32,306 nucleotides of DNA, taken from Chlorobiota bacterium. Its GTDB lineage: Bacteria; Bacteroidota; Ignavibacteria; Ignavibacteriales; Melioribacteraceae. Where the stretch lies: assembly GCA_013151565.1 (NCBI GenBank), contig JAADIB010000181.1, forward strand, positions 2,785 through 35,090, in the 5' to 3' direction. The notes under the pieces are model-generated. The model had not been told where the DNA came from and made no database searches. It saw nothing but the letters and a program-made list of their open reading frames with translations. The position numbers and the translations under genes were made by a program. This document shows, piece after piece, positions 24,107 through 32,295 of the stretch. The stretch's first letter is position 1; each line of letters opens with the position of its first letter.

Positions 24107-24981
24107 TATTTTTCCTTACCTAATGATTCTAAATACTTTCCTAATTTTTCCGCTCTATTGATATAAGTGGTTATATCCACATCTTTACTTCGCACTATCG
24201 CTACAATAACGATAAGACATGCTCTCATCGATTCAACGAATTTTTTATCAACTGTGACTTCCTTGCTTTGAACTTTCGTAAGAGCGGTGTAAAAAACAGT
24301 ATGCATCTCAGCTAAGATATTAAACCCAATTTCTTCGGATAACTTTGCATGTTTTTTTATTAAGCTAATGATTTTTTTTATCTCTTCATATGAAACATTA
24401 TCAGTTTCTAACTCCTTCAACATTTTTTCTAACTTAGAAACAGGCTTCAGGATTTTTTCTTCAAAGTCAGCGAAATCAAATTTATCATGTTCGGCAACTT
24501 CTTCTAAAATCAATTCTTCTTTCAATGAATCAATTTCTTCCGATCCTTTTTCATCATTACTCGTTTCTTCATACAAATGTGTAGGAATATTTTTTGTGGA
24601 TTCAATATCACCTAAGTCAATTGATAACTCTTCCTCAGTTATTACCGGAGCTAGGATTTCTTTCAGCTTCTCCGTAGTAACTAGATCTAAAACATTGCTT
24701 AATTCAACAATTAAGTTATTGCTGTGCTCTTTAAATGTGTCTGTTAATTTTAGAAAATCGACCTTGGAACCGCTTATAAATTTAAATGCTTCCCCAAGTT
24801 TTATCCCAAATTTCGAAAGTTCGGTTTTGGTTTTCATCATAGCGATTTCTTTTTCAATATCTTCACTATTATTGAGATAGTCCTTCAGATATGCTACGGT
24901 TTCTACCCTATCCGGACTAAGACGAAGATTATTAGAAGCTAATGACAGAACCTGCAATATGTATTGTTTGAAAAAATTCAT
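24106..24981 (-). CDS. acidic helical hypothetical protein, faint Hpt-like C-terminus
   Basis: 291 aa, no family recognised. Predicted almost all helical, with an acidic linker (about residues 115-170, many Glu/Asp). The C-terminal part (about 180-290) has a helical pattern reminiscent of histidine-phosphotransfer/CheA P1 domains: ISLIKKHAKLSEEIGFNILAEMHTVFYTALTKV, in which one histidine sits where the phospho-acceptor might be, but the HxxKG signature is absent. No signal peptide or membrane segment. Overlaps manC by 1 bp and alr ends 3 bp away, so it is an operon member. Role unknown. Confidence 0.7.
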   Translation of the reverse strand: MNFFKQYILQVLSLASNNLRLSPDRVETVAYLKDYLNNSEDIEKEIAMMKTKTELSKFGIKLGEAFKFISGSKVDFLKLTDTFKEHSNNLIVELSNVLDLVTTEKLKEILAPVITEEELSIDLGDIESTKNIPTHLYEETSNDEKGSEEIDSLKEELILEEVAEHDKFDFADFEEKILKPVSKLEKMLKELETDNVSYEEIKKIISLIKKHAKLSEEIGFNILAEMHTVFYTALTKVQSKEVTVDKKFVESMRACLIVIVAIVRSKDVDITTYINRAEKLGKYLESLGKEK

Positions 24982-24983
24982 TT

Positions 24984-26096
24984 TCAGTATTTATAAATTC
25001 GTGGAACTCTTTTCCCTATACCGCATGTAATTTCATAAGGAATTGTATTTAATATCTTACACCAATCCATCGCGGTTGTTTCTTGATTTTTGGATTTCCC
25101 AATTAAAATAATCTTATCTCCAATTTTAATATTATCATCGTTAACATCAAACATAATTCTGTCCATTGTCACATTTCCCACTTGACGATATTTTTTGTCT
25201 CTTATTATTCCCATCATCCTATTTGTAAGTCCGCGTCTTATACCATCGGCATAACCTACAGCAACAGAAACTATTTTAGTCTTTTCCCCTGCAATAAACT
25301 TACGTCCATAACTAACAGAATCACCTTTTTTAATAATGCTGGCAGTTGAGACTTTAGATACAATTGACATAACCGGTTTCAGTTTTATCGATTCACTCGT
25401 TTCCGTTGACGGATAATATCCATAAAGTGATATCCCGCTTCTTACCATATCTAAATAAGATTCCGGAATATCCAAGATCGCACCGCTGTTTGCGGCATGA
25501 GCTGATCCGTAGTTAATGTTTAATTCTTTTAGTTCGTTTAGAATATCCAAAAATCTATTCAATTGCAATTCTGCAAAAGTTTTATCTTTTTCGTCAGAAG
25601 TCGCGAAGTGAGTATATACACCATCAATAACAACATTTCTAATATTAGCCAATCTCGAAATAAGTTCAACTGCTTGTGTAAATTTGATCCCGACTCTTCC
25701 CATTCCCGTATCGATATTAATATGAACAGGAAACTTTTTTGCTGATCCATGTTTTTCAATAAATTTTAACTGATCAAAATCTGTGATGGTCGGAATTACC
25801 TTATACCTTATATACTCATCCAGTTCTGCTTTTGTTAATGGAGCAAAGCAAAGAATCGGCTGTTTGGTGATGCGCGCTTTCCTCAACTCTATTGCCTCTT
25901 CCAAAAGTGCAACAGCATAGTAAGCTGGTTTTTTATCGCCAAGTGTTTCAAATGCTTTTACACATTCAATCATTCCATGACCGTAAGCATCAGCTTTTAC
26001 TACAGCCATTACTTTCGATTTACCCACTTTTCTTTTAATACCTATATAGTTAAATAACAGGTTTCTGATATCTATTTCGGCAAAAGTGGAACGCAT
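24984..26096 (-). CDS. alr: alanine racemase
   Basis: 370-aa PLP enzyme making D-alanine for peptidoglycan. Lys34 in AVVKADAYGHG binds PLP; Tyr263 in SVSYGRKF is the opposite catalytic base; the PLP pocket includes HINIDTGMGRVG and SLYGYYPS. Fold and length are normal. It probably heads the alr-hypothetical-manC-isomerase-pyrKD-folC operon. A weak TTATTTTG/TTTG-like pair lies near 26158-26184, but the spacing is wrong. Confidence 0.96.
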   Translation of the reverse strand: MRSTFAEIDIRNLLFNYIGIKRKVGKSKVMAVVKADAYGHGMIECVKAFETLGDKKPAYYAVALLEEAIELRKARITKQPILCFAPLTKAELDEYIRYKVIPTITDFDQLKFIEKHGSAKKFPVHINIDTGMGRVGIKFTQAVELISRLANIRNVVIDGVYTHFATSDEKDKTFAELQLNRFLDILNELKELNINYGSAHAANSGAILDIPESYLDMVRSGISLYGYYPSTETSESIKLKPVMSIVSKVSTASIIKKGDSVSYGRKFIAGEKTKIVSVAVGYADGIRRGLTNRMMGIIRDKKYRQVGNVTMDRIMFDVNDDNIKIGDKIILIGKSKNQETTAMDWCKILNTIPYEITCGIGKRVPRIYKY

Positions 26097-26271
26097 ATTA
26101 TTTAAAATTATTCTTAGGAAAATGATTTAAAAAATAAGCAATAATATTATAATTTTTCAAAATAACTATCTTATTTTACCCAAAATGAATAAAAGACGTT
26201 CTGCAAAATAAGGCTATTTAAAATGGTGGAAATTTATTAATTTTGAACATGTCAAATTCCCCTAAAAAGAA

Positions 26272-26471
26272 ATGCAAACCAAAACCACAAGATTTCAACG
26301 TCTCCTCGAACCTTCAGAGCCATGACCGGCTTAAGTAAAGAAAATTTTAATGAGTTATATAAAGAACTACCCTCTCTAAATGAAAAGTCAGAATTAAAAA
26401 GACTAAATAATTCAAAACGACAAGAAGGGATGCTCTTTTTTATACTTTTTCTTCCTCTTTGTTTTTTCTAA
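26272..26471 (+). pseudogene. IS5-like transposase N-terminal fragment, frameshifted and truncated
   Basis: Two short frames together resemble the start of an IS5-type transposase: RFQRLLEP from 26272, then, after a frame change, MTGLSKENFNELYKELP (26322) and MLFFILF, similar to the usual LTGLSxEEFxELL...LLFILF order. The second frame ends at 26471 after 49 codons in T-rich sequence and no DDE domain follows. An inverted element TTTGA...TCAAA is just upstream at about 26241-26256. Fit is partial, so other origins are possible. Confidence 0.45.
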
Positions 26472-26505
26472 AAAAAAAGTTTTTCTCTCTTTTAAACATA
26501 ACTTC

Positions 26506-26536
26506 TTTGTATCTTAAAAATAAATTATTAGCTTTG
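26506..26536 (+). promoter_or_regulatory. consensus Bacteroidota promoter for the Gfo/Idh-DUF6807 cluster
   Basis: TTTG (26506-26509), 19 bp, TAGCTTTG (26529-26536): exact TTTG-N19-TAnnTTTG. It is 163 bp upstream of the Gfo/Idh ATG, leaving a long leader, and lies just after the transposase remnant. Confidence 0.75.
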
Positions 26537-26699
26537 GAACAACTTTATTATACACGGTTTCGCAAACAACCTTGTGAAACTTGACACCTATAGAATAACT
26601 AAGGAAGACTATCATGAATTAACTATTTTGTCCTAAACCTTTTGAAAATATACGATAACAGAATATAAGATCACTTGAATTATTAATGGAGTATCCATA

Positions 26700-28085
26700 A
26701 TGAAAAAACTTACTCGCAGAAATTTTTTAAAGAGCAGTGTATTTGCCACTGCTGGTATTTTCTCAATCCCAACAATATTGCCAGCTAATTTTCTCAAAAA
26801 CGGATCGCCAAATGACAAGATAAACATTGGTGTTATTGGCTGCGGTAGAATTGCACGTGGTCACGATATACCGGAAACGATCAAATACAATAGTGCTAGA
26901 ATTGTGGCTGTTTGTGATGTTGATTCCAAACGGATGAAAGAAGGCAAAGAATTCGTCGAAGGATTATACCTCAAGAAAACAGGGAAGAAAGATTTTGTAA
27001 ATATAAAGATGTACGGAGATTTCCGAGACCTGATTGCTGATAAAGATATAGATGCAGTAATTGTAAGCACTCCGGATTTTTGGCATGCGCTTCCGGCAAT
27101 TGCCGCTGCTAGAGCTGGTAAAGATATTTATCTTCAAAAACCGTTATCCCTTACAATCCAAGAGGGACGTGCTTTAAGTGACACCATTCATAGAACAGGA
27201 AGAATTCTTCAGGTTGGAAGTCAGCAGCGGTCACTTAATCCATGGCCACAATTTCATCGGGCGTGTGAACTTGTACGGAACGGTCGCATTGGTGAGATCA
27301 AAACAATCCAGATTGGTTTACCGGGTGATCCTTCGGGGAATGAAGAACCAGAAATGCCAATTCCAGAAAATTTAAATTATAATATGTGGCTTGGTTCAAC
27401 ACCCAGTGTCTATTACACTGAAAAGCGAGTTCATCCCCAAAGTGGTTATTCACGTCCTGGATGGTTACGGATTGAACAGTTCGGCTCTGGAATGATAACC
27501 GGTTGGGGAGCACATCATATTGATACTGCTCATTGGGGAATGGGAACGGAATATACAGGACCGATTGAAATTGTAGGAGAAGCCGTATTTCCTAAAAGCG
27601 GTTTGTGGAATGTACATGGTGATTTTAAAATAAAATCAAAGTATGCAAATGGTGTTGAAATGTTTATTAGCGGTGACAATCCAAATGGTGTTAGGTTCGA
27701 AGGAACGGAAGGATGGATATTTGTATCACGCGGAGCTGTTAAAGTTACTTCATCCGATCCCGGGACTGCTGATAAATCTTTGAAAGCATTAGATGCCAGT
27801 GATCAGAAAATATTGGATTCAGTTATTAGTCCCAACGAAATCCATTTGTATGAAAGTAAAGAGCAGCACGGAAATTGGCTGGAAAGTATTCGCAGCCGTA
27901 AACAGCCGGTAGCGCCCGCAGAGATAGGACACCGTTCATGCTCAGCGTGTCTTATCAGTCATATCAGTATGAAGCTGCCAAGAAAACTTTATTGGGATCC
28001 AGCAAAGGAGAGGTTTAAAAATGATGACGAAGCAAACTCCATGTTGTCAAGACCAATGAGATTACCATGGAGAGGTCTTTTGTAA
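26700..28085 (+). CDS. Tat-exported Gfo/Idh/MocA-family oxidoreductase
   Basis: 461 aa. The N-terminus is a twin-arginine signal (TRRNFLKSS, Arg6-Arg7, then hydrophobic AGIFSIP), so the folded, cofactor-loaded protein is exported. Rossmann fold IGVIGCGRIARG (about 44-54); catalytic Lys in LQKPLS (Lys147, usually EKP); substrate-site AHHIDTAHWGMG (His272-His273-Asp275). C-terminus ends in the PMRLPWRG pattern common in the family. Such proteins oxidise or reduce sugar hydroxyls, e.g. to 3-keto sugars. GGAG precedes the ATG. Heads a cluster with two DUF6807 genes and another Gfo/Idh-like gene. Confidence 0.93.
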   Translation: MKKLTRRNFLKSSVFATAGIFSIPTILPANFLKNGSPNDKINIGVIGCGRIARGHDIPETIKYNSARIVAVCDVDSKRMKEGKEFVEGLYLKKTGKKDFVNIKMYGDFRDLIADKDIDAVIVSTPDFWHALPAIAAARAGKDIYLQKPLSLTIQEGRALSDTIHRTGRILQVGSQQRSLNPWPQFHRACELVRNGRIGEIKTIQIGLPGDPSGNEEPEMPIPENLNYNMWLGSTPSVYYTEKRVHPQSGYSRPGWLRIEQFGSGMITGWGAHHIDTAHWGMGTEYTGPIEIVGEAVFPKSGLWNVHGDFKIKSKYANGVEMFISGDNPNGVRFEGTEGWIFVSRGAVKVTSSDPGTADKSLKALDASDQKILDSVISPNEIHLYESKEQHGNWLESIRSRKQPVAPAEIGHRSCSACLISHISMKLPRKLYWDPAKERFKNDDEANSMLSRPMRLPWRGLL

Positions 28086-28102
28086 ATAAAACCGGCAGAT
28101 AG

Positions 28103-29308
28103 ATGATTAACAAAATTATATTTCTGATAATTACGATTGGAGTATTTTCATCATGCTCAGATAATCATGAAGAAATTGTTTTATCTAACATTGTTAGAAA
28201 TCTTGATTCACCCATTGAGATTGCTCCTGGTATAATCTCATTAGATAGTGATCTATTGAAAGCGCAGTTGGTGGATAACCCAAATATTGAATTTGTTCTG
28301 CAGAAAAGTCCCTCGATTTTTTACTCTGGTGATAGTACTTTACAAAATTCATATTCAACAGTTATCGGTATATCTGTTATTGAAGGGAAGTATAAAATAA
28401 TTCCATATACTCAAAAACCGGTATTCTCATTAAACAATAATGAGAATGGTCGACTGACAATTATGGAAAATAATAACCCAGTATTAAGCTATAATTTTGG
28501 AATGCAGCTTCGTGAAAATGTTCCTAAAAGATATCGAAGGTCTACATATATCCACCCGATTTATGATTTGAAGGGAAATATTTTAACCGATGATTTTCCA
28601 AAAGATCATTTCCATCACCGAGGACTTTCCTGGATGTGGCCGAAAGTATTTATCGATAGTGTGAGATATGATCTTTGGCATATATACGGTATGAAAGGTG
28701 AACTTGAGGGAATACATCAAGTTTTTGAAAAGTGGGTTGTAAAAGAAGTTGGTCCGATTTGTGCAACGATTGGAGCAAAGAATGTTTGGCAGCTTGATGA
28801 TGGAAAGAAAGTAATGGATGAATGGGTATATGTGAAAGTCTATCGAGCAACTGATAATGCGCGTGCGATAGATATCAAACTTATTTGGAAAGCTATTGCG
28901 CCCATTGGTATTGAGGGACAGACTAAAAAAGGTTACGGTGGATTAAATTTTCGATTCGCTCCAAGAACGGATACTCAAATATTTTCAAACCTCGGTGAAG
29001 AAGAAGACAGCGACCTCAAGAAATTACCATGGGCTGATGAATCTGCAAAGTTCAATGGTAAAAATTATTTTTCCGGTGTAAGCATATTTCAGCAAAAAGA
29101 TAATAACAATTATCCAGCTGGGTGGTGTTTGCGTCATTACGGATTTTTAGGGGTTGCATGGCCGGGAGTTGAACGATATGATATGAAACCAGGTGAAACA
29201 CTCTCTTTAAGTTTTAGAATCTGGATCCACCAGGGTAATGCTGAAGAAGGTAATGTTGAATCAGCTTATGATATATTCAATAATCCTCCGAAGATAGAAT
29301 TCAAATAA
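28103..29308 (+). CDS. DUF6807 (PmoA-like) lipoprotein
   Basis: 401 aa. Lipoprotein signal: short hydrophobic stretch then FSSC with lipidation Cys18. The family marker HFHHRGLSWMWP lies at 169-180, preceded by STYIHPIYDLKGN and followed by WHIYGMKGELEG. The family was once annotated as 'methane oxygenase PmoA', which is unsupported; DUF6807 proteins occur next to Gfo/Idh dehydrogenases and probably act on carbohydrates. Beta-rich with C-terminal LSFRIWIHQG. Starts 17 bp after the Gfo/Idh stop, suggesting a shared transcript and envelope location. Confidence 0.88.
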   Translation: MINKIIFLIITIGVFSSCSDNHEEIVLSNIVRNLDSPIEIAPGIISLDSDLLKAQLVDNPNIEFVLQKSPSIFYSGDSTLQNSYSTVIGISVIEGKYKIIPYTQKPVFSLNNNENGRLTIMENNNPVLSYNFGMQLRENVPKRYRRSTYIHPIYDLKGNILTDDFPKDHFHHRGLSWMWPKVFIDSVRYDLWHIYGMKGELEGIHQVFEKWVVKEVGPICATIGAKNVWQLDDGKKVMDEWVYVKVYRATDNARAIDIKLIWKAIAPIGIEGQTKKGYGGLNFRFAPRTDTQIFSNLGEEEDSDLKKLPWADESAKFNGKNYFSGVSIFQQKDNNNYPAGWCLRHYGFLGVAWPGVERYDMKPGETLSLSFRIWIHQGNAEEGNVESAYDIFNNPPKIEFK

Positions 29309-29334
29309 ATAAGATTAAAATAGTTGAGATAAAA

Positions 29335-30246
29335 ATGAAAAAACTACTAAGCAGTATAATTATTTCTGTTCAATTGATGTTTCTTTGTTCAGTAACTTTT
29401 GCGCAATCTAATTTACTTTCCGCTGAGCAGCAAGATGCGAGAATTATTGTTAGAATAGATGATGTGACTTTTACAAGTTACCGCTATGGAGATGGACAAA
29501 AGTATCCGTACTTCTATCCACTAAATGGTCCAGCATCTGGCATTTCCGTAACAACTGAATCGAGTCTTCCATATCCACACCACCGTTCATTATGGTTTGC
29601 TTGCGATAAAGTTAATGGCGGGAATTATTGGCAGGAAGGAAATGAGCGTGGACAAATAATTTCCAGAGGTCCAGAAATATTGGAAAACAGTCCGACAAAA
29701 ATTCATATTAAAGATATATGTGATTGGAAACAACCTGACGAAAGCCCAGTAATTACAGACGAACGAGATATTATAATCACTGCACCATCCGATAATTTAA
29801 GAATAATTGATTTTACAATTACACTTAACGCTCTTACCGATATAGCAATATTAAATACAAATCATTCTCTTTTTTCTGCCAGAATGAATTCTGATCTATC
29901 TGTAAAAAGTGGAGGAGTTTTGAATAATGCTGAAGGAAAGTCAGGAGAAAAAGAAACTGCGGGAGTGGAATCTTCCTGGTGTGATTATTATGGCGAGCGA
30001 TTCGGAATAATTGAGGGATTAGCAATTTTTGATTCGCCACAGAATGTTTGGTATCCGAGCAAATGGTTTACAAGAGATTACGGCTTCTTTTCACCGACCA
30101 ACATGAATTGGAAGGAAGGGGATTTTACTATTAAAAAATCGGAATCAATTACATTCGAATACAGAGTAATAGTTCACACTGGGACAACCGAGCAAGCTGG
30201 AATTAAAAAGTTATATTCTCAATGGGCAGAAAACCTAGCGAAATAA
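29335..30246 (+). CDS. secreted DUF6807 (PmoA-like) protein
   Basis: 303 aa with a Sec signal peptide ending near TFAQS. Family motifs: YPYFYPLNGPASG and PYPHHRSLWFACDKVNGG (HHR at 82-84), then ESSWCDYYGER in the middle and TFEYRVIVHTG at the end. It is shorter than its neighbour and clearly a diverged paralogue (shared PYFYPL/IHPIYD and HHR blocks, otherwise low identity). 26 bp after the first DUF6807 gene. Possibly lipid-free periplasmic partner of the lipoprotein paralogue. Confidence 0.87.
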   Translation: MKKLLSSIIISVQLMFLCSVTFAQSNLLSAEQQDARIIVRIDDVTFTSYRYGDGQKYPYFYPLNGPASGISVTTESSLPYPHHRSLWFACDKVNGGNYWQEGNERGQIISRGPEILENSPTKIHIKDICDWKQPDESPVITDERDIIITAPSDNLRIIDFTITLNALTDIAILNTNHSLFSARMNSDLSVKSGGVLNNAEGKSGEKETAGVESSWCDYYGERFGIIEGLAIFDSPQNVWYPSKWFTRDYGFFSPTNMNWKEGDFTIKKSESITFEYRVIVHTGTTEQAGIKKLYSQWAENLAK

Positions 30247-30334
30247 TTTTGTGATGCGATAATATAGAAGCTTTGGAGTAAGTATTTGTAAAACCACTTT
30301 TGTCAAATCTAAATAGTAAATAGAAGGATATATT

Positions 30335-31723
30335 ATGAATCTCAAAATAGCAGAATTGATTTTTATTATTCCATTATTACTCGTTGTTATTTCTTGTAGC
30401 AATAAAAATGAATCAATTAAAAAATTTACCGGCGCTGATCATGAAATAAAACTGATGATACTTGATCCTGGACATTTTCATGCTGGACTTGTGCAAAAAG
30501 TTCAATATGATCAAGTATCACCGTTAGTATATATTTACGCACCGGAGGGGCAGGATGTGAAAGATCATCTAGCACGAGTTGATGGTTTTAATAACCGCGC
30601 AGTAAATCCAACAAATTGGAAATCAAAAATATATACCGGGTTCGATTATTTGGAAAAAATGATTTCTGAAAAACCGGGTAATGTAATGATTACATCCGGA
30701 AAGAATGATAAGAAAATCATTTATATCAAAGCCGCTATTGATGCAGGGATAAACGTATTTGCCGACAAACCTATGTGTATTGATAAAGAAGGATTTGAAT
30801 TGCTTATTAAAACTTTTGAAGCAGCAAAGAAGAATAATGTTTTACTATATGACATAATGACCGAACGGAGTGAGATTACCTCAATCATGCAAAAGGAATT
30901 GATTGAGGTTCCAGAAGTATTTGGTACAATAATTCAAGGTTCACTTGAGAACCCGGCAGTTGTAAAATCGAGTGTCCATCATTTCTTTAAGTATGTTGCA
31001 GGTAAACCTCTTAAAAGACCAGCTTGGTTTTTTGATTCTGCTCAACAGGGCGATGGTCTTGTAGATGTAACAACTCACTTAGTAGATCTCATTCAATGGG
31101 AATTATTTCCCGAACAAATTCTCAACTATAAAACAGATGTTGAAGATATTGTTCCCAAGCATTGGCCCACCAAATTAACTTTAGAGCAGTTCAGCAATGT
31201 AACAAAATTAGAAAAGTTTCCTGAGTTTCTTCAATCGAAAATTATAGATAATGTGCTTCCGGTTTATAGCAATGGTGAGATTAATTATTCATTGAAAGGA
31301 ATCCATGCGAAAATAGTTGTCGAATGGAAATACCAGGCTCCAAAGGGTGGCGGTGATACTCATTACTCAATCATTAAAGGAACCAAATCAAATATAATTA
31401 TTAAGCAAGGGAAAGAGCAAAATTATAAACCGGAATTATATGTTGAGGCAGCTAAAGATGAAGATAAGGAGGAATTGAATAAACAATTAAATATATCAGT
31501 TACAAATCTTCAAAATAAATATCCCGGAATTGAAGTTGAAAGAGAAAATGAATATTGGCATATAATTATTCCCGATAAATATCGTGTCGGACACGAAGCT
31601 CATTTTGGTCAAGTAATGGAACGGTATCTAGGTTACCTTGTTGATGGAAAACTACCTAAGTGGGAAGTTCCAAATATGATTACAAAATATTATACAACAA
31701 CAGAAGCTTTGGAGATGAGATAG
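30335..31723 (+). CDS. Gfo/Idh-like lipoprotein without Rossmann glycine motif
   Basis: 462 aa. Lipoprotein signal with VISC (Cys21). It belongs to the 'putative oxidoreductase C-terminal' type of Gfo/Idh proteins found in Bacteroidota; the marker DPGHFHAGLVQK (about 44-55) replaces GxGxxG. The catalytic ADKP motif (Lys145) is kept, and HEAHFGQVMERYLGYL near the end is typical. Exported unfolded by Sec/Lol, it could not easily acquire NAD(P) outside, so it may be cofactor-free or serve as a lyase, hydratase or binding protein. GAAGGA precedes the ATG. Last gene of the cluster. Confidence 0.83.
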   Translation: MNLKIAELIFIIPLLLVVISCSNKNESIKKFTGADHEIKLMILDPGHFHAGLVQKVQYDQVSPLVYIYAPEGQDVKDHLARVDGFNNRAVNPTNWKSKIYTGFDYLEKMISEKPGNVMITSGKNDKKIIYIKAAIDAGINVFADKPMCIDKEGFELLIKTFEAAKKNNVLLYDIMTERSEITSIMQKELIEVPEVFGTIIQGSLENPAVVKSSVHHFFKYVAGKPLKRPAWFFDSAQQGDGLVDVTTHLVDLIQWELFPEQILNYKTDVEDIVPKHWPTKLTLEQFSNVTKLEKFPEFLQSKIIDNVLPVYSNGEINYSLKGIHAKIVVEWKYQAPKGGGDTHYSIIKGTKSNIIIKQGKEQNYKPELYVEAAKDEDKEELNKQLNISVTNLQNKYPGIEVERENEYWHIIIPDKYRVGHEAHFGQVMERYLGYLVDGKLPKWEVPNMITKYYTTTEALEMR

Positions 31724-31770
31724 CAAGGAAATCGAATTGATAAGTATCAGAGAATTTGCTAAATATTTAA

Positions 31771-31798
31771 TCACTGATAAGTGTTAGGTAATCAGTGA
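31771..31798. repeat. 8-bp inverted repeat flanking the four-helix-bundle gene
   Basis: TCACTGAT (31771-31778) and ATCAGTGA (31791-31798) with a 12-nt loop. The related string ACTGATTACTGATCACTAG spans the stop codon of the next gene at about 32215-32233, so similar sequence brackets the gene. Confidence 0.6.
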
Positions 31799-31838
31799 CC
31801 GGTGTTTAGCAAAAACAAATTACTAATAGGAATGAAGA

Positions 31839-32219
31839 ATGCATGCAAATAGTTTCAAAGATTTGGAAGTTTACAAATTGGCTAGGCAATTGTCTTTGGA
31901 AATATTCGAGGAGACAAAAAGCTTTCCTAAAGAAGAAATGTATTCTCTTACTGATCAAATAAGGCGATCATCTCGTTCAGTCGGAGCTCAGTTGGCAGAA
32001 GCTTGGTCAAAGCGAAGATATATAAAACATTTTGTCAGTAAATTAACTGATGCTGATGGTGAACAACAAGAGACACAACATTGGATTGAAACAGCATGTG
32101 ATTGTTGTTACTTAACCAACAAGCAATCTCAAGATTGGTTGAATCGTTATTCCTCTGTTGGCAAAATGCTGAATTCGATGATAAATAAAGCGGATAGTTT
32201 TTGCGGTAAGCAAGACTGA
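31839..32219 (+). CDS. four-helix bundle protein (23S rRNA intervening-sequence family)
   Basis: 126 aa: FKDLEVYKLARQLSLEIFEETKSFPKEEMYSLTDQIRRSSRSVGAQLAEAW is the family's conserved first half, then four predicted helices with many charged residues. Members occur inside 23S rRNA intervening sequences and at many other genomic sites; function unproven. Here it stands between repeats after the Gfo/Idh cluster and not in an rRNA gene. The stop codon lies within an ACTGATTACTGATCA repeat, which suggests it moves or duplicates with those flanks. Confidence 0.9.
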   Translation: MHANSFKDLEVYKLARQLSLEIFEETKSFPKEEMYSLTDQIRRSSRSVGAQLAEAWSKRRYIKHFVSKLTDADGEQQETQHWIETACDCCYLTNKQSQDWLNRYSSVGKMLNSMINKADSFCGKQD

Positions 32220-32295
32220 TTACTGATCACTAGTTTCCGATTACCAGAATTCAATTGTCTATCCCTGCATAGAGTTGACCATAAAGGAGACACCT

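Larger units (their letters stand above)
26097..26699. other. divergent intergenic region with IS remnant and leader of the Gfo/Idh cluster
   Basis: 603 bp between alr (minus) and the Gfo/Idh gene (plus). Holds a decayed transposase fragment (26272-26471) and a consensus promoter (26506-26536). The leader from about 26543 to 26699 shows no clear structured element; no riboswitch was recognised. Confidence 0.75.

Noticed and set aside
24368-24880. 170-aa plus-strand ORF antisense to the acidic hypothetical
   Set aside because: Serine-rich antisense shadow of the Glu/Asp-rich gene; the minus-strand gene is in a tight operon.
28103-30246. Methane oxygenase (PmoA) activity
   Set aside because: Old name for the DUF6807 family; no copper-site motifs or membrane helices of particulate methane monooxygenase.
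31839-32219. Intervening sequence in a 23S rRNA gene
   Set aside because: No rRNA sequence on either side; only the protein gene is of IVS type.
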